A stretch of 46,454 nt of DNA from a virus, in IMG/VR virus record IMGVR_UViG_3300043567_001278, positions 1 through 46,454 of that record; one strand, 5' to 3'. How positions within the stretch are numbered: the first letter of the stretch is position 1; every line of letters begins with the position of its first letter. Shown here in pieces: positions 1 through 7,468 of the stretch. The notes under the pieces are model-generated. The model did not search any database, was not told the origin of the DNA, and saw only the letters and a list, made by a program, of their open reading frames with translations. The translations under genes and the position numbers were made by a program.

Positions 1-642
1 AGCGTAGCATTGAATTTCGCCCTGTGCATCTGGCTTGTCGCGCAATGACAAGAAATGCAGAAGAGCCTGCAAGCTGCAGGTCCACGTGAAGCTTGTGTAC
101 GTTGACATAGGCATAATTCCACGAGCCTGCTCCTTGCTCACGCCTAGCGTCAGAAGAGCCCTGTAAGCCTGCTTAGCCTGCTCTAGCGCCTTGGCGTATT
201 CGATCATCGCCATTTTGTTCATAGAGGGCTCTAGAGGGCCAGCAGAAGCTTGTTTGTTGCTGGCGCTTTGCTGCCTAAATTCACGAGGCATGTAGTAAGT
301 GTCATCATCGGCTTCGCAATAGCGAAAGCTTTTTTCATTCCAGCCGAGTTGGTCATTGGCATACGTGCCACCAATAACATGCTTCCACCATTGACGAGCA
401 ATAAACAGCGGAGCTTTTACTTGCCATTTTGTGACAACGCCCCTAAAGGGACTGGTGTGCTGATGCTTCACCAAATAGTTAAGAAGCTTTTGATCCTTAT
501 CAGTCCACTCAGTAGAGGCTTGATCGAAAGACTGCCGCGCATCACAAACAATGTCAAGCGAAGTTCCCATCCAATCGATGAGCCTGACAAAGCTAATACC
601 GTCACAGAGGGGATCAATGATCTGAAGGGGAGAAGATGTCAT
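1..642 (-). CDS. thyX: Flavin-dependent thymidylate synthase ThyX (partial)
   Basis: Makes dTMP from dUMP using FAD and methylene-tetrahydrofolate. The gene starts at 642 (ATG) and runs off the left edge, so 214 residues are visible. The conserved ThyX core is clear: HQHTSPFRG, an RQWW...NEKSFRY segment, then RGIMPMSTYTSFTWTCS, LSLRDKPDAQGEIQCYA near the visible end. The signature normally written RHRxxSxNExS is altered: KHV replaces RHR and about ten residues (TYANDQLGW) separate it from NEKS. The start overlaps the stop of the upstream membrane-protein gene by four bases (ATGA), so translation is probably coupled. With dcd and the RNR genes it forms a deoxynucleotide supply set. Identification is firm; activity with the altered motif is untested. 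Confidence 0.9.
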   Translation of the reverse strand, partial: MTSSPLQIIDPLCDGISFVRLIDWMGTSLDIVCDARQSFDQASTEWTDKDQKLLNYLVKHQHTSPFRGVVTKWQVKAPLFIARQWWKHVIGGTYANDQLGWNEKSFRYCEADDDTYYMPREFRQQSASNKQASAGPLEPSMNKMAMIEYAKALEQAKQAYRALLTLGVSKEQARGIMPMSTYTSFTWTCSLQALLHFLSLRDKPDAQGEIQCYA

Positions 643-857
643 TTGTTGTTGTAATTAGTGGGCCAAATAAGCATGCGAATAGTGATGACAATTAGCACCC
701 ACTGCCAAAAGCCAAGGATGAATCCTGGAAAAATCCAGCCCACGCAAATGCTTAATAGCCATGAACGCAGGCAAATAAAGCCAAAGGCAACAAGGATTTC
801 AGCGATGACTTTGCTGACCACCTTGAGCGAATCGTCTTGTGTTGGAGATAAAGTCAT
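639..857 (-). CDS. Small membrane protein (72 aa)
   Basis: Predicted integral membrane protein. Two hydrophobic stretches, about residues 19-42 and 44-63, are joined by a short turn. No family is recognised. Its stop overlaps the thyX start (ATGA), which supports it as part of the same operon. Its start lies 59 bases inside the preceding gene and no Shine-Dalgarno sequence is visible, so the exact start is uncertain. Confidence 0.55.
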   Translation of the reverse strand: MTLSPTQDDSLKVVSKVIAEILVAFGFICLRSWLLSICVGWIFPGFILGFWQWVLIVITIRMLIWPTNYNNK

Positions 858-1158
858 GAATCAAGAGGAAGGGGCGAAGCCTCTGGAAGCCAATGATAGG
901 CGCCACCTTGGTTTCAGCGTGCCAAACAATGCGAGCTTTGCTTTGTCCTCCATCTTTCACGATGGCGGCAATGGTGCCCAAAAGGCTCGTGGGCATCCAT
1001 CCCGCAGCAGTGGGCTGCACGTAGACGACGGTTTGCCCAACTTCCCAAGAAAAAGACCTTGGCGTTTTCGGGAGGGCTCTGAAGGAAGCCGTACCAAGCT
1101 TTTCGGCTTTCCTTCCATCGTCCACTGCGTAAACAAACTGCCTGCCATTTCTCTGCAT
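799..1158 (-). CDS. Hypothetical protein, SH3/KOW-like barrel
   Basis: 119 residues. The middle (VGQTVVYVQPTAAGWMPTS, then a GTI-AAIV strand and ARIVWHAETK) alternates strands and turns like small SH3/KOW-type barrels often found in phage accessory proteins. No catalytic motif is visible and no function is assigned. It begins the minus-strand operon segment that reads into the membrane protein and thyX. The competing reading frame at 957-1148 is Pro/Ser/Arg rich and looks like a shadow. Confidence 0.55.
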   Translation of the reverse strand: MQRNGRQFVYAVDDGRKAEKLGTASFRALPKTPRSFSWEVGQTVVYVQPTAAGWMPTSLLGTIAAIVKDGGQSKARIVWHAETKVAPIIGFQRLRPFLLIHDFISNTRRFAQGGQQSHR

Positions 1159-1188
1159 CGCTAGGCTAAAGCAAACGACGGGAGCCCT

Positions 1189-1566
1189 ATGTCAAGAATG
1201 TTTTCCATTCCAGTAGCATTAAGCTACAACGGACGCGACTACATTGCTGAAATGGGGCCTTTTGAACGGAGCATGGAAAGGGACTTTGCCCTTGTCGCCA
1301 ATAAGAAAGCATTGGACGAATGTAACGACATTGATAAGCTCAAGGAGGTGGCATGGAATATGATGCAGGGCTGGAGCAACATGCAAGATGCCACTGCTTC
1401 GCTTGTCAAGGAAAACCTTGAACTGCGTCAAGCCATGCAGATTCAGCAAATGGACTTAGAAGCAGCAGATGCTTTGCTTGGCGAAGCTGGAGAAGCCATC
1501 AAGACATTCGCAGAACAGCAGCAATCTTCTCAAGCCAAGCGATTTCTTTGGCCGTTTGGGAAGTAA
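1189..1566 (+). CDS. Hypothetical coiled-coil protein (125 aa)
   Basis: The only plus-strand gene in the first 7.7 kb. It has a strand-rich N-terminus (MSRMFSIPVALSYNGRDY) followed by a long helical, heptad-like region from about residue 45 to 112 (ENLELRQAMQIQQMDLEAAD). No known domain is recognised. It is convergent with the nuclease gene and their 3' ends overlap by 68 bases, so the two transcripts could form antisense duplex there. Only 30 bases separate its start from the divergent gene at 1158. Confidence 0.6.
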   Translation: MSRMFSIPVALSYNGRDYIAEMGPFERSMERDFALVANKKALDECNDIDKLKEVAWNMMQGWSNMQDATASLVKENLELRQAMQIQQMDLEAADALLGEAGEAIKTFAEQQQSSQAKRFLWPFGK

Positions 1567-1861
1567 GCAAAAATACTTTCCAACCACAAAGCATGGCTAA
1601 GTTAAACTTTCTGGCGTCTCGTTCGTAGCCAGAGCCAGTAACATGACGACCACGATTAAAAGTGCCGCCTTGTATTTCAATGAGAGAGCGAGAAGGAAGA
1701 TGTGCAAAATCTGCCCTGTAACGTTTTGAACGCTTGCTTTTTGCATAGCGCTCTTGAAAATCAGCTTCCCAAGCCTCTACATCGCTGAATTCCCTAATCA
1801 ATGGGAGATCGGGATAGTGAGCTTGCCAAAGCCCGAGAAACTGATCTTCTAATGCGCTCAC
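1499..1861 (-). CDS. PD-(D/E)XK endonuclease, VRR-NUC / resolvase-like
   Basis: Likely a small structure-specific DNA endonuclease acting during replication or recombination. The core reads RADFAHLP-SRSLIEIQGG, followed by Y-x3-D-x2-K-FNLAMLCGWKV, which matches the D...ExQ/K layout of VRR-NUC and Hjc-like restriction-fold nucleases. The length of 120 residues is normal for single-domain members. It lies three bases from dcd in the same operon. The fold assignment is from motifs only; a Holliday-junction substrate is inference. Confidence 0.7.
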   Translation of the reverse strand: MSALEDQFLGLWQAHYPDLPLIREFSDVEAWEADFQERYAKSKRSKRYRADFAHLPSRSLIEIQGGTFNRGRHVTGSGYERDARKFNLAMLCGWKVFLLTSQTAKEIAWLEKIAAVLRMS

Positions 1862-1864
1862 GAG

Positions 1865-2452
1865 CTATACAGCAGCAAAAGCTACTTTAGCTCCTTGATT
1901 TTGATATTTACCATCGCCATAGGCGCTGGCGACATCGTTTTCTAGCTTCATAAACATCACTTGAACGATGCCTTCATTAGCGTAGACCCTTGCTGGAAAA
2001 GCCAAGGGATTGACAATACAAATAGTGAGATAGCCAGACCAGCCAGGCTCAATTGGCGTAACGTTAATGATTGTGCCTTGACGTGCATACGTTGACTTCC
2101 CGTCAGTGATGCCCATCACATTGTTAGGCATCGAGATGCGTTCAAGGCTAACGCCAAGAGCGTAGGAAAAAGGCGGAAGCACAAAGAACGTGCTGCCATT
2201 TTCTTGCCGAGGCGTCTGCTCTTCCATCAGCTCCGTGTCGAAGCTTTTCACATCCAGATGGAAGTCCTTACTTACGCTGTTATCAATGACCATAAAGCCT
2301 TCAGGAGAAAGGCGCAGGTCATATCCAGCATGAGACAGTCCATAAGACAATGCTTTCGTGCCATTGTCTAGTTCGCGACGCTTCTCTCCAGTGAAAGGAA
2401 AGATGATGTCGTTTTCAGCGAGAATGCTAATTTGCTTGTCGTTAAGAAGCAC
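1865..2452 (-). CDS. dcd: dCTP deaminase
   Basis: Deaminates dCTP to dUTP, the first step toward dUMP for ThyX. The family motifs are present: the LSYGLSHAGYDLRL region, DGKSTYARQGTIIN with the conserved Ser/Arg-type segment, PIEPGWSGYLTICIVN and the C-terminal YGDGKYQNQ. I chose a GTG start at 2452 because family members begin close to the LLNDKQI segment. The longer ATG start at 2494 would add 14 unrelated residues and overlap the upstream membrane gene by 53 bases, against 11 with GTG. It could be a bifunctional dCTP deaminase/dUTPase, which cannot be separated by eye. Confidence 0.88.
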   Translation of the reverse strand: MLLNDKQISILAENDIIFPFTGEKRRELDNGTKALSYGLSHAGYDLRLSPEGFMVIDNSVSKDFHLDVKSFDTELMEEQTPRQENGSTFFVLPPFSYALGVSLERISMPNNVMGITDGKSTYARQGTIINVTPIEPGWSGYLTICIVNPLAFPARVYANEGIVQVMFMKLENDVASAYGDGKYQNQGAKVAFAAV

Positions 2453-2642
2453 TGTTTGAAGAGCGAGAAAACAAGCCCATGGAGAGCCAAACAAGAATTG
2501 CGGCAGGCCAAAAGGGCACGGACGGCCAGATTGACTGGACCGCCCATGCCCCTACACAAGCCGCTCCAAAACTAAGTCCCAAGACAATGACCAATGCCAA
2601 AAGATAGACAGGCCAGTCAGTGGGTTCGGAGCGCTTTGCCAT
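2442..2642 (-). CDS. Small membrane protein (66 aa)
   Basis: Two adjacent hydrophobic segments, about residues 11-36 and 39-58, with few charges between them, predict a double-spanning inner-membrane peptide. The N-terminus MAKRSEPTDW is polar. Its start overlaps the stop of the preceding gene (TGATG) and its end overlaps dcd by 11 bases, so it sits in a translationally coupled string. No family is recognised. Confidence 0.6.
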   Translation of the reverse strand: MAKRSEPTDWPVYLLALVIVLGLSFGAACVGAWAVQSIWPSVPFWPAAILVWLSMGLFSRSSNSAS

Positions 2643-2926
2643 CAGAACAGATCGTCGTTAGACGAAGACGATGCGAAGCTGCTGCCTGCACTTTCGCCGT
2701 TCTGCCAGAAGGAAGAATAAGCTTTAGGGCTATTCTCCATCTTGTTGACAGTCACTTGTCCCTTGAAATGAGGGGCAGTGTCCTTATCACGCTTGTCGTT
2801 GTTCCACAGTGCCACGCGGAAGCTGTAGTTTCCTTGCGCATTGGGACCAGCCTTTTTGGCTGCATTCAGAATGTCGGGGGTGAGATCGACAGTACCGCTG
2901 AAAACGGGGAGATTGCCAGAGGGCAT
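2642..2926 (-). CDS. Possible ssDNA-binding protein with SSB-like acidic tip
   Basis: 94 residues. A strand-rich body (LPVFSGTVDLT, NYSFRVALWNND, APHFKGQVTV) is followed by a Ser-rich linker and the C-terminus SSSSNDDLF. The ending resembles the acidic, Phe-terminated tip of bacterial SSB and the T7 ssDNA-binding protein, which recruits partner proteins. It lies between the exonuclease and dcd, a fitting place for an SSB. I see no direct sequence match to an OB fold, so SSB function is inference from tail, size and context. Confidence 0.55.
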   Translation of the reverse strand: MPSGNLPVFSGTVDLTPDILNAAKKAGPNAQGNYSFRVALWNNDKRDKDTAPHFKGQVTVNKMENSPKAYSSFWQNGESAGSSFASSSSNDDLF

Positions 2927-2997
2927 TTAGTGTTCCTCAGAAGGAGAGTGGTCGGCCCTGGAGGGGCTCTAGAAGCATAGCTGGTGCAGACGAGGAG

Positions 2998-3798
2998 TCA
3001 AGCTCCACGGTCCATAGAAATGGTTAAGGGGCGTCCGCCTGGGTAGTGCTCAAAAAAGTACTGTTGAGTCTTCTGAGCCATGATCCCTGCCTGCATGGCA
3101 AGGTCAGTGCCATCAAGGCTCACGATTTGAGCCTCCTGCCCTTCACCAGTATCAGGGTCGTAAATGGCAATAGCGCAATGCGCCTCGTTGATTTCGATGC
3201 CATACATCTGCTCAATGGCTTGGCAATAGGCTCCGAGCTGCATGCGGTAGTCGCCTAGCTGCGTATCAGGCTTTTGTTTGTAGCTTGTCTTCCAATCAAG
3301 CAGGGCGATATTGCCGTTGCCCATGGTCGCAAGCATGTCAAATGTGCCTGAGTAGCCAGTTTCAGTGGAGGGGCAATACCAAGCAATGGCACTTTCCACC
3401 AACAATGGACTGGCCACGCTAGTTAGGAAGTTGGCAATGCTGTCGAAATAAGGAACGAACAATGGATGGGAGTCAAGATGACAGTTGATGTCCTCGCCGT
3501 TCCAGAAATCCTCTAGCACGCCGTGAAGCCAATTGCCACGTTCTACGGCAGAGCGTGTGCGACGATTGGCTTCCTCATTGCCTACTTTCTTCCTCCAGTT
3601 CATGAGCGCCGCAATCTTGCCAGGCGGCGAACACGCGCTCGCAATAGTTGTCACAGAGGGCAAAACAATGCCTTCTGGGGCATTTGGAAAATTTTGCAAG
3701 CAATAGTAACGACGGTTGTTGATCTGAAGCCGATTGGGTTCGTAGCGGGCGAGAGAAGGCATAGAAAGGGCGTTGAGACATAGGTCGTAGCAAGGCAT
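2998..3798 (-). CDS. PD-(D/E)XK exonuclease, RecB/Cas4/MGME1-like
   Basis: Likely a single-strand-specific exonuclease that makes ends for the annealing protein encoded upstream. Motifs in order are LPSVTTIAS (about residues 46-54), RGNWLHGVLE with the conserved His at 92, VESAIAW with Glu 135, GTFDML with Asp 154, LLDWKTS with Asp 168 and Lys 170, and YRMQLGAY, the usual motif after the active site. The length of 266 is normal. Met13 is a possible alternative start. Phage exonuclease plus annealing protein forms a classic two-part recombination system. Confidence 0.8.
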   Translation of the reverse strand: MPCYDLCLNALSMPSLARYEPNRLQINNRRYYCLQNFPNAPEGIVLPSVTTIASACSPPGKIAALMNWRKKVGNEEANRRTRSAVERGNWLHGVLEDFWNGEDINCHLDSHPLFVPYFDSIANFLTSVASPLLVESAIAWYCPSTETGYSGTFDMLATMGNGNIALLDWKTSYKQKPDTQLGDYRMQLGAYCQAIEQMYGIEINEAHCAIAIYDPDTGEGQEAQIVSLDGTDLAMQAGIMAQKTQQYFFEHYPGGRPLTISMDRGA

Positions 3799-3801
3799 TG
3801 A

Positions 3802-4026
3802 TTAAAGCAGTGCGCTCATTTCATCTTTGAGCATTTCAATGTCGTGCTCTAAATGGTGAACAGTGTCACGAAGATCCAAGATGTCATTTTGCATTTCTCC
3901 CAAGAGATTAAATAGGCTTTCTAATTTCAGGCCGCGATCAGCCATTAACAAATCAGCCACTTCGTGGCCGAGTGGATCCAGAAACGATGAGGAGAGGATC
4001 GTCTCGCGGTTGTTTTTAGTGGTCAT
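3802..4026 (-). CDS. Hypothetical coiled-coil protein (74 aa)
   Basis: The second half is a continuous amphipathic helix (LLGEMQNDILDLRDTVHHLE and onward), predicting a coiled-coil oligomer. I use the internal Met at 4026 (MTTKNNRETIL) rather than the 4086 start, because the longer form overlaps the HNH gene and begins with an unrelated hydrophobic stretch. It lies three bases upstream of the exonuclease gene. No function is assigned. Confidence 0.6.
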   Translation of the reverse strand: MTTKNNRETILSSSFLDPLGHEVADLLMADRGLKLESLFNLLGEMQNDILDLRDTVHHLEHDIEMLKDEMSALL

Positions 4027-4033
4027 TTTTCGT

Positions 4034-4651
4034 TCAAGACATATCTGATGGAAGTAAATGCGAATTGGAAGCAATGTAATCACCAAGTATTTGCTCTAAT
4101 TGCTCTTGCCTTGTTTCTATACCTTTCATGTGCTGAATAATACTTAATTCAAGGTGTTGGTCGTTATCCAACCAGCAGCTTACATTTTTTTTACCTTCCC
4201 TAGTTTCTGGTCTTTTTGATTTAACTGGTGGAATAAAAGACGGATCGCGAAAAGACTGCATTTCCTTGCCGCTTCGCAAATGTTCATGTAATTTTTGACC
4301 AAGGGGTACTTTTTCGTAAGGCCAAAGAGATTCAGTGCTGGAAGGTCGTATAAATTTTACCCCTAAAAAAGTTGCTCGGCGTCTTAATCCATTGCGCGAA
4401 AGATTCCATTTTTTTTCTAAGTCCCTAATAGGAATTCCTTGCTCGGGATGATTTTGTGGAATTTTTGTTCCTTTTCCACGATTGCAGTCAGCGCATAGTA
4501 CTTGAAGATTCTGCTCCACCGTGGCGCCTCCTTTGCTTCGTGGAATAATGTGGTCAATTTCAAGGCAGTTGGTCGCACCACATGCGCAACATTTAAAACC
4601 ATCACGCTCTAATATTTTGTAGCGAAGGGTTTTGGGAATTGTTTTGCTCAT
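4034..4651 (-). CDS. HNH endonuclease
   Basis: The N-terminal HNH nuclease domain is complete: YKILERDGFKCCACGA, LEIDHIIPRSKGG and NLQVLCADCNRGKG give two CxxC zinc knuckles and the H...H...N active site. After it comes a helix-turn-helix-like stretch (PIRDLEKKWNLSRNGLRRRA), then a basic C-terminus with helices. Such genes are often free-standing homing endonucleases, but HNH proteins also act in packaging. Its ATG overlaps the stop of the upstream 51-aa gene (ATGA), so it is well integrated into the operon. Confidence 0.8.
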   Translation of the reverse strand: MSKTIPKTLRYKILERDGFKCCACGATNCLEIDHIIPRSKGGATVEQNLQVLCADCNRGKGTKIPQNHPEQGIPIRDLEKKWNLSRNGLRRRATFLGVKFIRPSSTESLWPYEKVPLGQKLHEHLRSGKEMQSFRDPSFIPPVKSKRPETREGKKNVSCWLDNDQHLELSIIQHMKGIETRQEQLEQILGDYIASNSHLLPSDMS

Positions 4652-4803
4652 TTTTCATTCATGTCCCAGAAATATTCGCAGCCTTCTTCCGTATGAGGCG
4701 GCGCTGCAAAATAACTTTGGAAGCGATCAGCGGGCGCCATGTAACGCCAGCAATCTTCCTTGACAGGGCATTCGTGGCCCGTACACATTGCAATATCAGG
4801 CAA
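4648..4803 (-). CDS. Small Cys-rich phage protein (51 aa), TTG start
   Basis: A 51-residue protein with four regularly placed cysteines: C7, C12 and C18 (AMCTGHECPVKEDCWRY) and C42 (EEGCEYFW). It resembles small conserved phage proteins of the PDI.MC...CP...C.R..A....QSYF type, possibly zinc-binding. The TTG start at 4803 is chosen because AAAGGAG sits seven bases upstream, one of the few good ribosome-binding sites here. Its stop overlaps the HNH gene start. Function unknown. Confidence 0.7.
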   Translation of the reverse strand: MPDIAMCTGHECPVKEDCWRYMAPADRFQSYFAAPPHTEEGCEYFWDMNEK

Positions 4804-5368
4804 TTTTTTGCTCCTTTAAGACTTGAGGGACAAGGCGAATCCGCATTTTTGTATCAATACCAAGCTTGTTTTGGTGGCAAGATACATGCATGGGATAACC
4901 GCAGTATCCCGTAATTAGACAGGCATATTTATAGCGAAAGCTTTCTTTTGTGCCCGCCGCTTGACACTGTTTCCAGTGGCCAGATTTGACATTTTTCTTT
5001 CCTGCGATTGATCCTCCAATTTTTCCTGCATTTGAATACTGCTCAAAAGATAAAGCTTGACCACCTTTTGATCCAGCTTTCTTGTTTTTAATGGTCATCC
5101 ACTCATGAAATAAATCCAATAATTCTGGCCAGTCATGCTCTATAAATACTTGTTCCCAGCTCCAAATACAAGGATGATTCATAACGCAAGATTGGATCAC
5201 TCCATGGGCCGCATGTTGAGATGTGGTTAATTTGACTGTTTCCGTTCCGCCAAAGCACTTGGGTGTTGGATGATGTGCATTATGCAGTAAATCTGGATCA
5301 AGCCCAATTGATTCATTGTGCTCAAGGCATTTTGATGTGAAAAAATTTAAATCATCAATTGTTGGCAT
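4796..5368 (-). CDS. HNH-like homing endonuclease with NUMOD-like repeats
   Basis: Likely a free-standing homing-type endonuclease. Residues after the start contain LLHNAHHPTPKCFGGTETV followed by LTTSQHAAHGVIQS, an HH...H...H layout like HNH homing enzymes. Next come GGQALSFEQYSNAGKIGGS and similar repeats that look like NUMOD3 DNA-binding modules. The start at 5368 is preferred over 5464 because it reduces overlap with the upstream gene from 110 to 14 bases. It may be mobile: it and the second HNH gene flank only the 51-aa gene. Confidence 0.6.
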   Translation of the reverse strand: MPTIDDLNFFTSKCLEHNESIGLDPDLLHNAHHPTPKCFGGTETVKLTTSQHAAHGVIQSCVMNHPCIWSWEQVFIEHDWPELLDLFHEWMTIKNKKAGSKGGQALSFEQYSNAGKIGGSIAGKKNVKSGHWKQCQAAGTKESFRYKYACLITGYCGYPMHVSCHQNKLGIDTKMRIRLVPQVLKEQKIA

Positions 5369-5600
5369 TGTTTTGTTTTGAACCCATTTCAACTCGGACA
5401 AGATTACAGGAGTGAGCGATGTCATAGAAAAATTGACAGGTGTCTGTTTTGGAGTGCAAGGCAAGTTGTCCGCTTAGCATTGAATCCGCCACCGTGGCCA
5501 GAACAGCAGCAATACGACGGTCGCTGCTAAGCGTATCGTCAGGAAAGCTCCAGAATGCTTCATGGCAGGCATCAATCAGCGTCCGTCTGTTCGTCAACAT
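5355..5600 (-). CDS. Hypothetical protein (81 aa)
   Basis: A helical small protein: the N-terminus reads TLIDACHEAFWSFPDD, then SSDRRIAAVLATVADSML. Similar peptides occur next to nucleotide-metabolism genes in cyanophages, but I cannot give a function. It overlaps the upstream gene by 29 bases and the homing-endonuclease gene by 14 bases. The last 25 residues may be extended or unstructured. Confidence 0.55.
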   Translation of the reverse strand: MLTNRRTLIDACHEAFWSFPDDTLSSDRRIAAVLATVADSMLSGQLALHSKTDTCQFFYDIAHSCNLVRVEMGSKQNNANN

Positions 5601-5823
5601 TTTTCAGCAGGTCCGAAAACTCTTCTGCTTGTGCATTGAAGGCATCAACAATGAGAGAACGGGAGTAACCACAGCCCATCAAATAGCAAGCAAAGTCCTC
5701 GACAACTTCGTATATAGTTGCCTTGTAGCTTGTCACTTCAATGTCAAAGCTTGGATCGCCATAGCGATTAGTTATTGAATGCTTCCATGAATGTTTCCAT
5801 GGAGAAAGAGAAGAATCGTTCAT
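5572..5823 (-). CDS. Hypothetical protein (83 aa)
   Basis: Acidic, mainly helical small protein (SYKATIYEVVEDFACYLMGC, then an FNAQAEEFSDLLKNV helix). No domain recognised. Its ATG overlaps the stop of the 46-aa membrane protein (ATGA), so it belongs to the same run of coupled minus-strand genes. Confidence 0.6.
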   Translation of the reverse strand: MNDSSLSPWKHSWKHSITNRYGDPSFDIEVTSYKATIYEVVEDFACYLMGCGYSRSLIVDAFNAQAEEFSDLLKNVDEQTDAD

Positions 5824-5960
5824 GGTAGAACTAAGCTTGCAAGGAACAGAATGAGCAAGGCTAGAGCTGTAGAGGCAAAAGCAACCAGCAGGAACAAGCC
5901 AAGAGGATCGTCAGCTAAAGAGGCTGGAAGAAATGCAATCAAGAGGGGCATGGTCTTCAT
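5820..5960 (-). CDS. Small double-spanning membrane protein (46 aa)
   Basis: The sequence MKTMPLLIAFLPASLADDPL is followed by a second long hydrophobic run rich in Leu and Ala, giving either a signal peptide plus one span or two spans joined by a short acidic turn (ADDP). The stop overlaps the next start by four bases. Function unknown; small hydrophobic proteins of this kind recur through the operon. Confidence 0.55.
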   Translation of the reverse strand: MKTMPLLIAFLPASLADDPLGLFLLVAFASTALALLILFLASLVLP

Positions 5961-5980
5961 TAAGGCAAATGGTTCCAGCA

Positions 5981-6005
5981 AAGGCCCGCGCAAAGCGGGC
6001 CGCTG
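5981..6005 (-). terminator. Terminator hairpin after the annealing-protein gene
   Basis: GGCCCGC and GCGGGCC arms enclose a five-base loop, and in the minus direction the stem is followed by TTTGCT. It lies just past the stop at 6012. It probably attenuates rather than ends the transcript, because the operon continues with overlapping genes. Confidence 0.65.
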
Positions 6006-6011
6006 CTAGAT

Positions 6012-6962
6012 CTATGGCTTTTTTGCAACGAAAGCTTTCATTGCTTCAACCATTGCCTCCGCCGTATCACAGGCGCGAACAAGATCAATTTCCTTGGTCA
6101 TCTCTGTTTTGGTGATGACCATTTGCTCTTCTTTTGCCCAGACAGTCATCATGGCTGCTGCCACATTGCCAAACTGCTGCCACGTCTTCACTTCAGTGGC
6201 ACGAGACAAACCAATGGCTTCCAGGGCGGCCTTACCAAGCGCCATGCTGTTCTTCTCGTCGGCATAACCAAACGGATTGGCTTTGCAAATGGTGGTCAGG
6301 GCAGTTTTGGCATCGAAGGCCCCTGCATCATCGGCGACAGGAGCTGACGCTGCTCCAGAAGGTTCAGGAGCTGGTTTAGCTGCCGCTGGCGCCTTGCTTG
6401 TCCGCGCAGCTTGCTTCGGAGCTTCCTGTTGCAGCGGGAGTTTGGCCGTTGCTTTTTCATCTTCTTTAGGGATGTCCTCTCCTGCATAGAGACGCAGACC
6501 AAGACCAGTGAAGGTGGCAATAGCCTTGACTGCAGCACGCTGACAGTTGTCAGAGATGGCACGACCATCAAGCTCCTTGATGGAATTGTGCTTCCTGTCC
6601 ATGATCGGGAAGATCAAGGCAACAGTACGGCGGCAGCCATCAGTGAGATAGGGGCGAAGATAGTAAGCGCCTGGTGTGCCAAACACCACTTCCCCAATGG
6701 TCTTTTCTTCAAAGGCCACAAAATACGTCGGGAAATGCTCCTTCAAATAGCGGTAGGCAAAAGGCCAAGACAAATAAGACAGGCCCTTGTAGTCTTTCTC
6801 AATGTGAGGGCCAATGTCGGGCGTGTCATAAGCGGCCTTGAAAGCTTCGGCACTGATCTCCAGGGGAGAGAAAATACCGTTGTAACGATCCATTGCAGCT
6901 TGCTGGGCAGGGTCCATGGAAGAAAAATCAGACGGGGGGTAGAGCATAAAAGAATGATTCAC
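6012..6962 (-). CDS. Single-strand annealing protein, DUF1071/Sak-like (Rad52 superfamily)
   Basis: Binds ssDNA and anneals complementary strands in phage recombination, working with the exonuclease at 2998. Residues about 57-165 hold the family core: DYKGLSYLSWPFAYRYLKE, FGTPGAYYLRPYLTDG, then DGRAISDNCQRAAVKAIATF and GLGLRLYAGEDIP. A long Ala/Pro/Lys linker follows at about 170-215, then a helical C-terminal domain of about 95 residues. It starts with GTG, overlapping the stop of the gene at 6959 (GTGA). Family identity is good; the C-terminal domain has no assigned role. Confidence 0.82.
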   Translation of the reverse strand: MNHSFMLYPPSDFSSMDPAQQAAMDRYNGIFSPLEISAEAFKAAYDTPDIGPHIEKDYKGLSYLSWPFAYRYLKEHFPTYFVAFEEKTIGEVVFGTPGAYYLRPYLTDGCRRTVALIFPIMDRKHNSIKELDGRAISDNCQRAAVKAIATFTGLGLRLYAGEDIPKEDEKATAKLPLQQEAPKQAARTSKAPAAAKPAPEPSGAASAPVADDAGAFDAKTALTTICKANPFGYADEKNSMALGKAALEAIGLSRATEVKTWQQFGNVAAAMMTVWAKEEQMVITKTEMTKEIDLVRACDTAEAMVEAMKAFVAKKP

Positions 6963-7222
6963 TGCTTCGACTGTGGCAAGCTCATGTATTCGCCATACAT
7001 AATGACGAAATCAATGCTCATCTCAGAACCTTCGTTCTTGGTGATGATGCTCTTGCCAGGTAGGGGCCAATCAGGAATGGCGCGAATGTCAGTGGGTAGC
7101 TCGTAATACTTAGCATCGAAACCATCATCGATGGTTCCTTGCTCCCATAGGAGCTTTATGTCTTGATCGCCATGCTCAAGAAGAAATTCTTCGCAGGCAA
7201 GTTTAAGCTGAGAAACTTTCAT
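6959..7222 (-). CDS. Hypothetical protein (87 aa), paralogue-like to next gene
   Basis: Begins MKVSQLKLACEEFLLEHGDQ, strikingly like the N-terminus of the adjacent gene (MKLSDLMRQLEKAIIKYGDI), so the two may be diverged tandem copies of one small family. It continues with acidic, strand-rich sequence. A similar MKxxxLxxxLxxx..GD start occurs in many small phage proteins of unknown role. Confidence 0.6.
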   Translation of the reverse strand: MKVSQLKLACEEFLLEHGDQDIKLLWEQGTIDDGFDAKYYELPTDIRAIPDWPLPGKSIITKNEGSEMSIDFVIMYGEYMSLPQSKQ

Positions 7223-7225
7223 TGA

Positions 7226-7468
7226 TCAGTCGTTGTTGTAAAACAGGACGGCATAGGCAGATTCTTTTTCGTCTACCTCTTGCTCTTCAATTGGCGTGCC
7301 GGGCAGGCCAGCATGCGGGCTGTTCATGATGCGCAAACCAATAATTTTGTACAAACTTGCAATACCGTTGATGTCGCCGGCATCGTAAGTGCCTAGCGCT
7401 CCAATTTCAATGTCACCATATTTAATGATTGCTTTTTCAAGCTGCCTCATTAAGTCAGAAAGCTTCAT
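7226..7468 (-). CDS. Hypothetical protein (80 aa)
   Basis: I use the start at 7468 (MKLSDLMRQLEKAIIKYGDI) because it matches the neighbouring paralogue, whereas the longer ATG at 7573 adds 35 residues of Pro/Leu-rich sequence in the shadow of the upstream gene. It overlaps that gene by 14 bases. Acidic C-terminus (EEQEVDEKESAYAVLFY). Function unknown. Confidence 0.6.
   Translation of the reverse strand: MKLSDLMRQLEKAIIKYGDIEIGALGTYDAGDINGIASLYKIIGLRIMNSPHAGLPGTPIEEQEVDEKESAYAVLFYNND

Noticed and set aside
250-654. 134-codon plus-strand frame at the left edge
   Set aside because: It is the shadow of thyX, whose minus-strand translation shows unmistakable ThyX motifs.
658-1164. 168-codon plus-strand frame
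   Set aside because: It runs opposite two better minus-strand genes and has a low-complexity, Arg-rich sequence.
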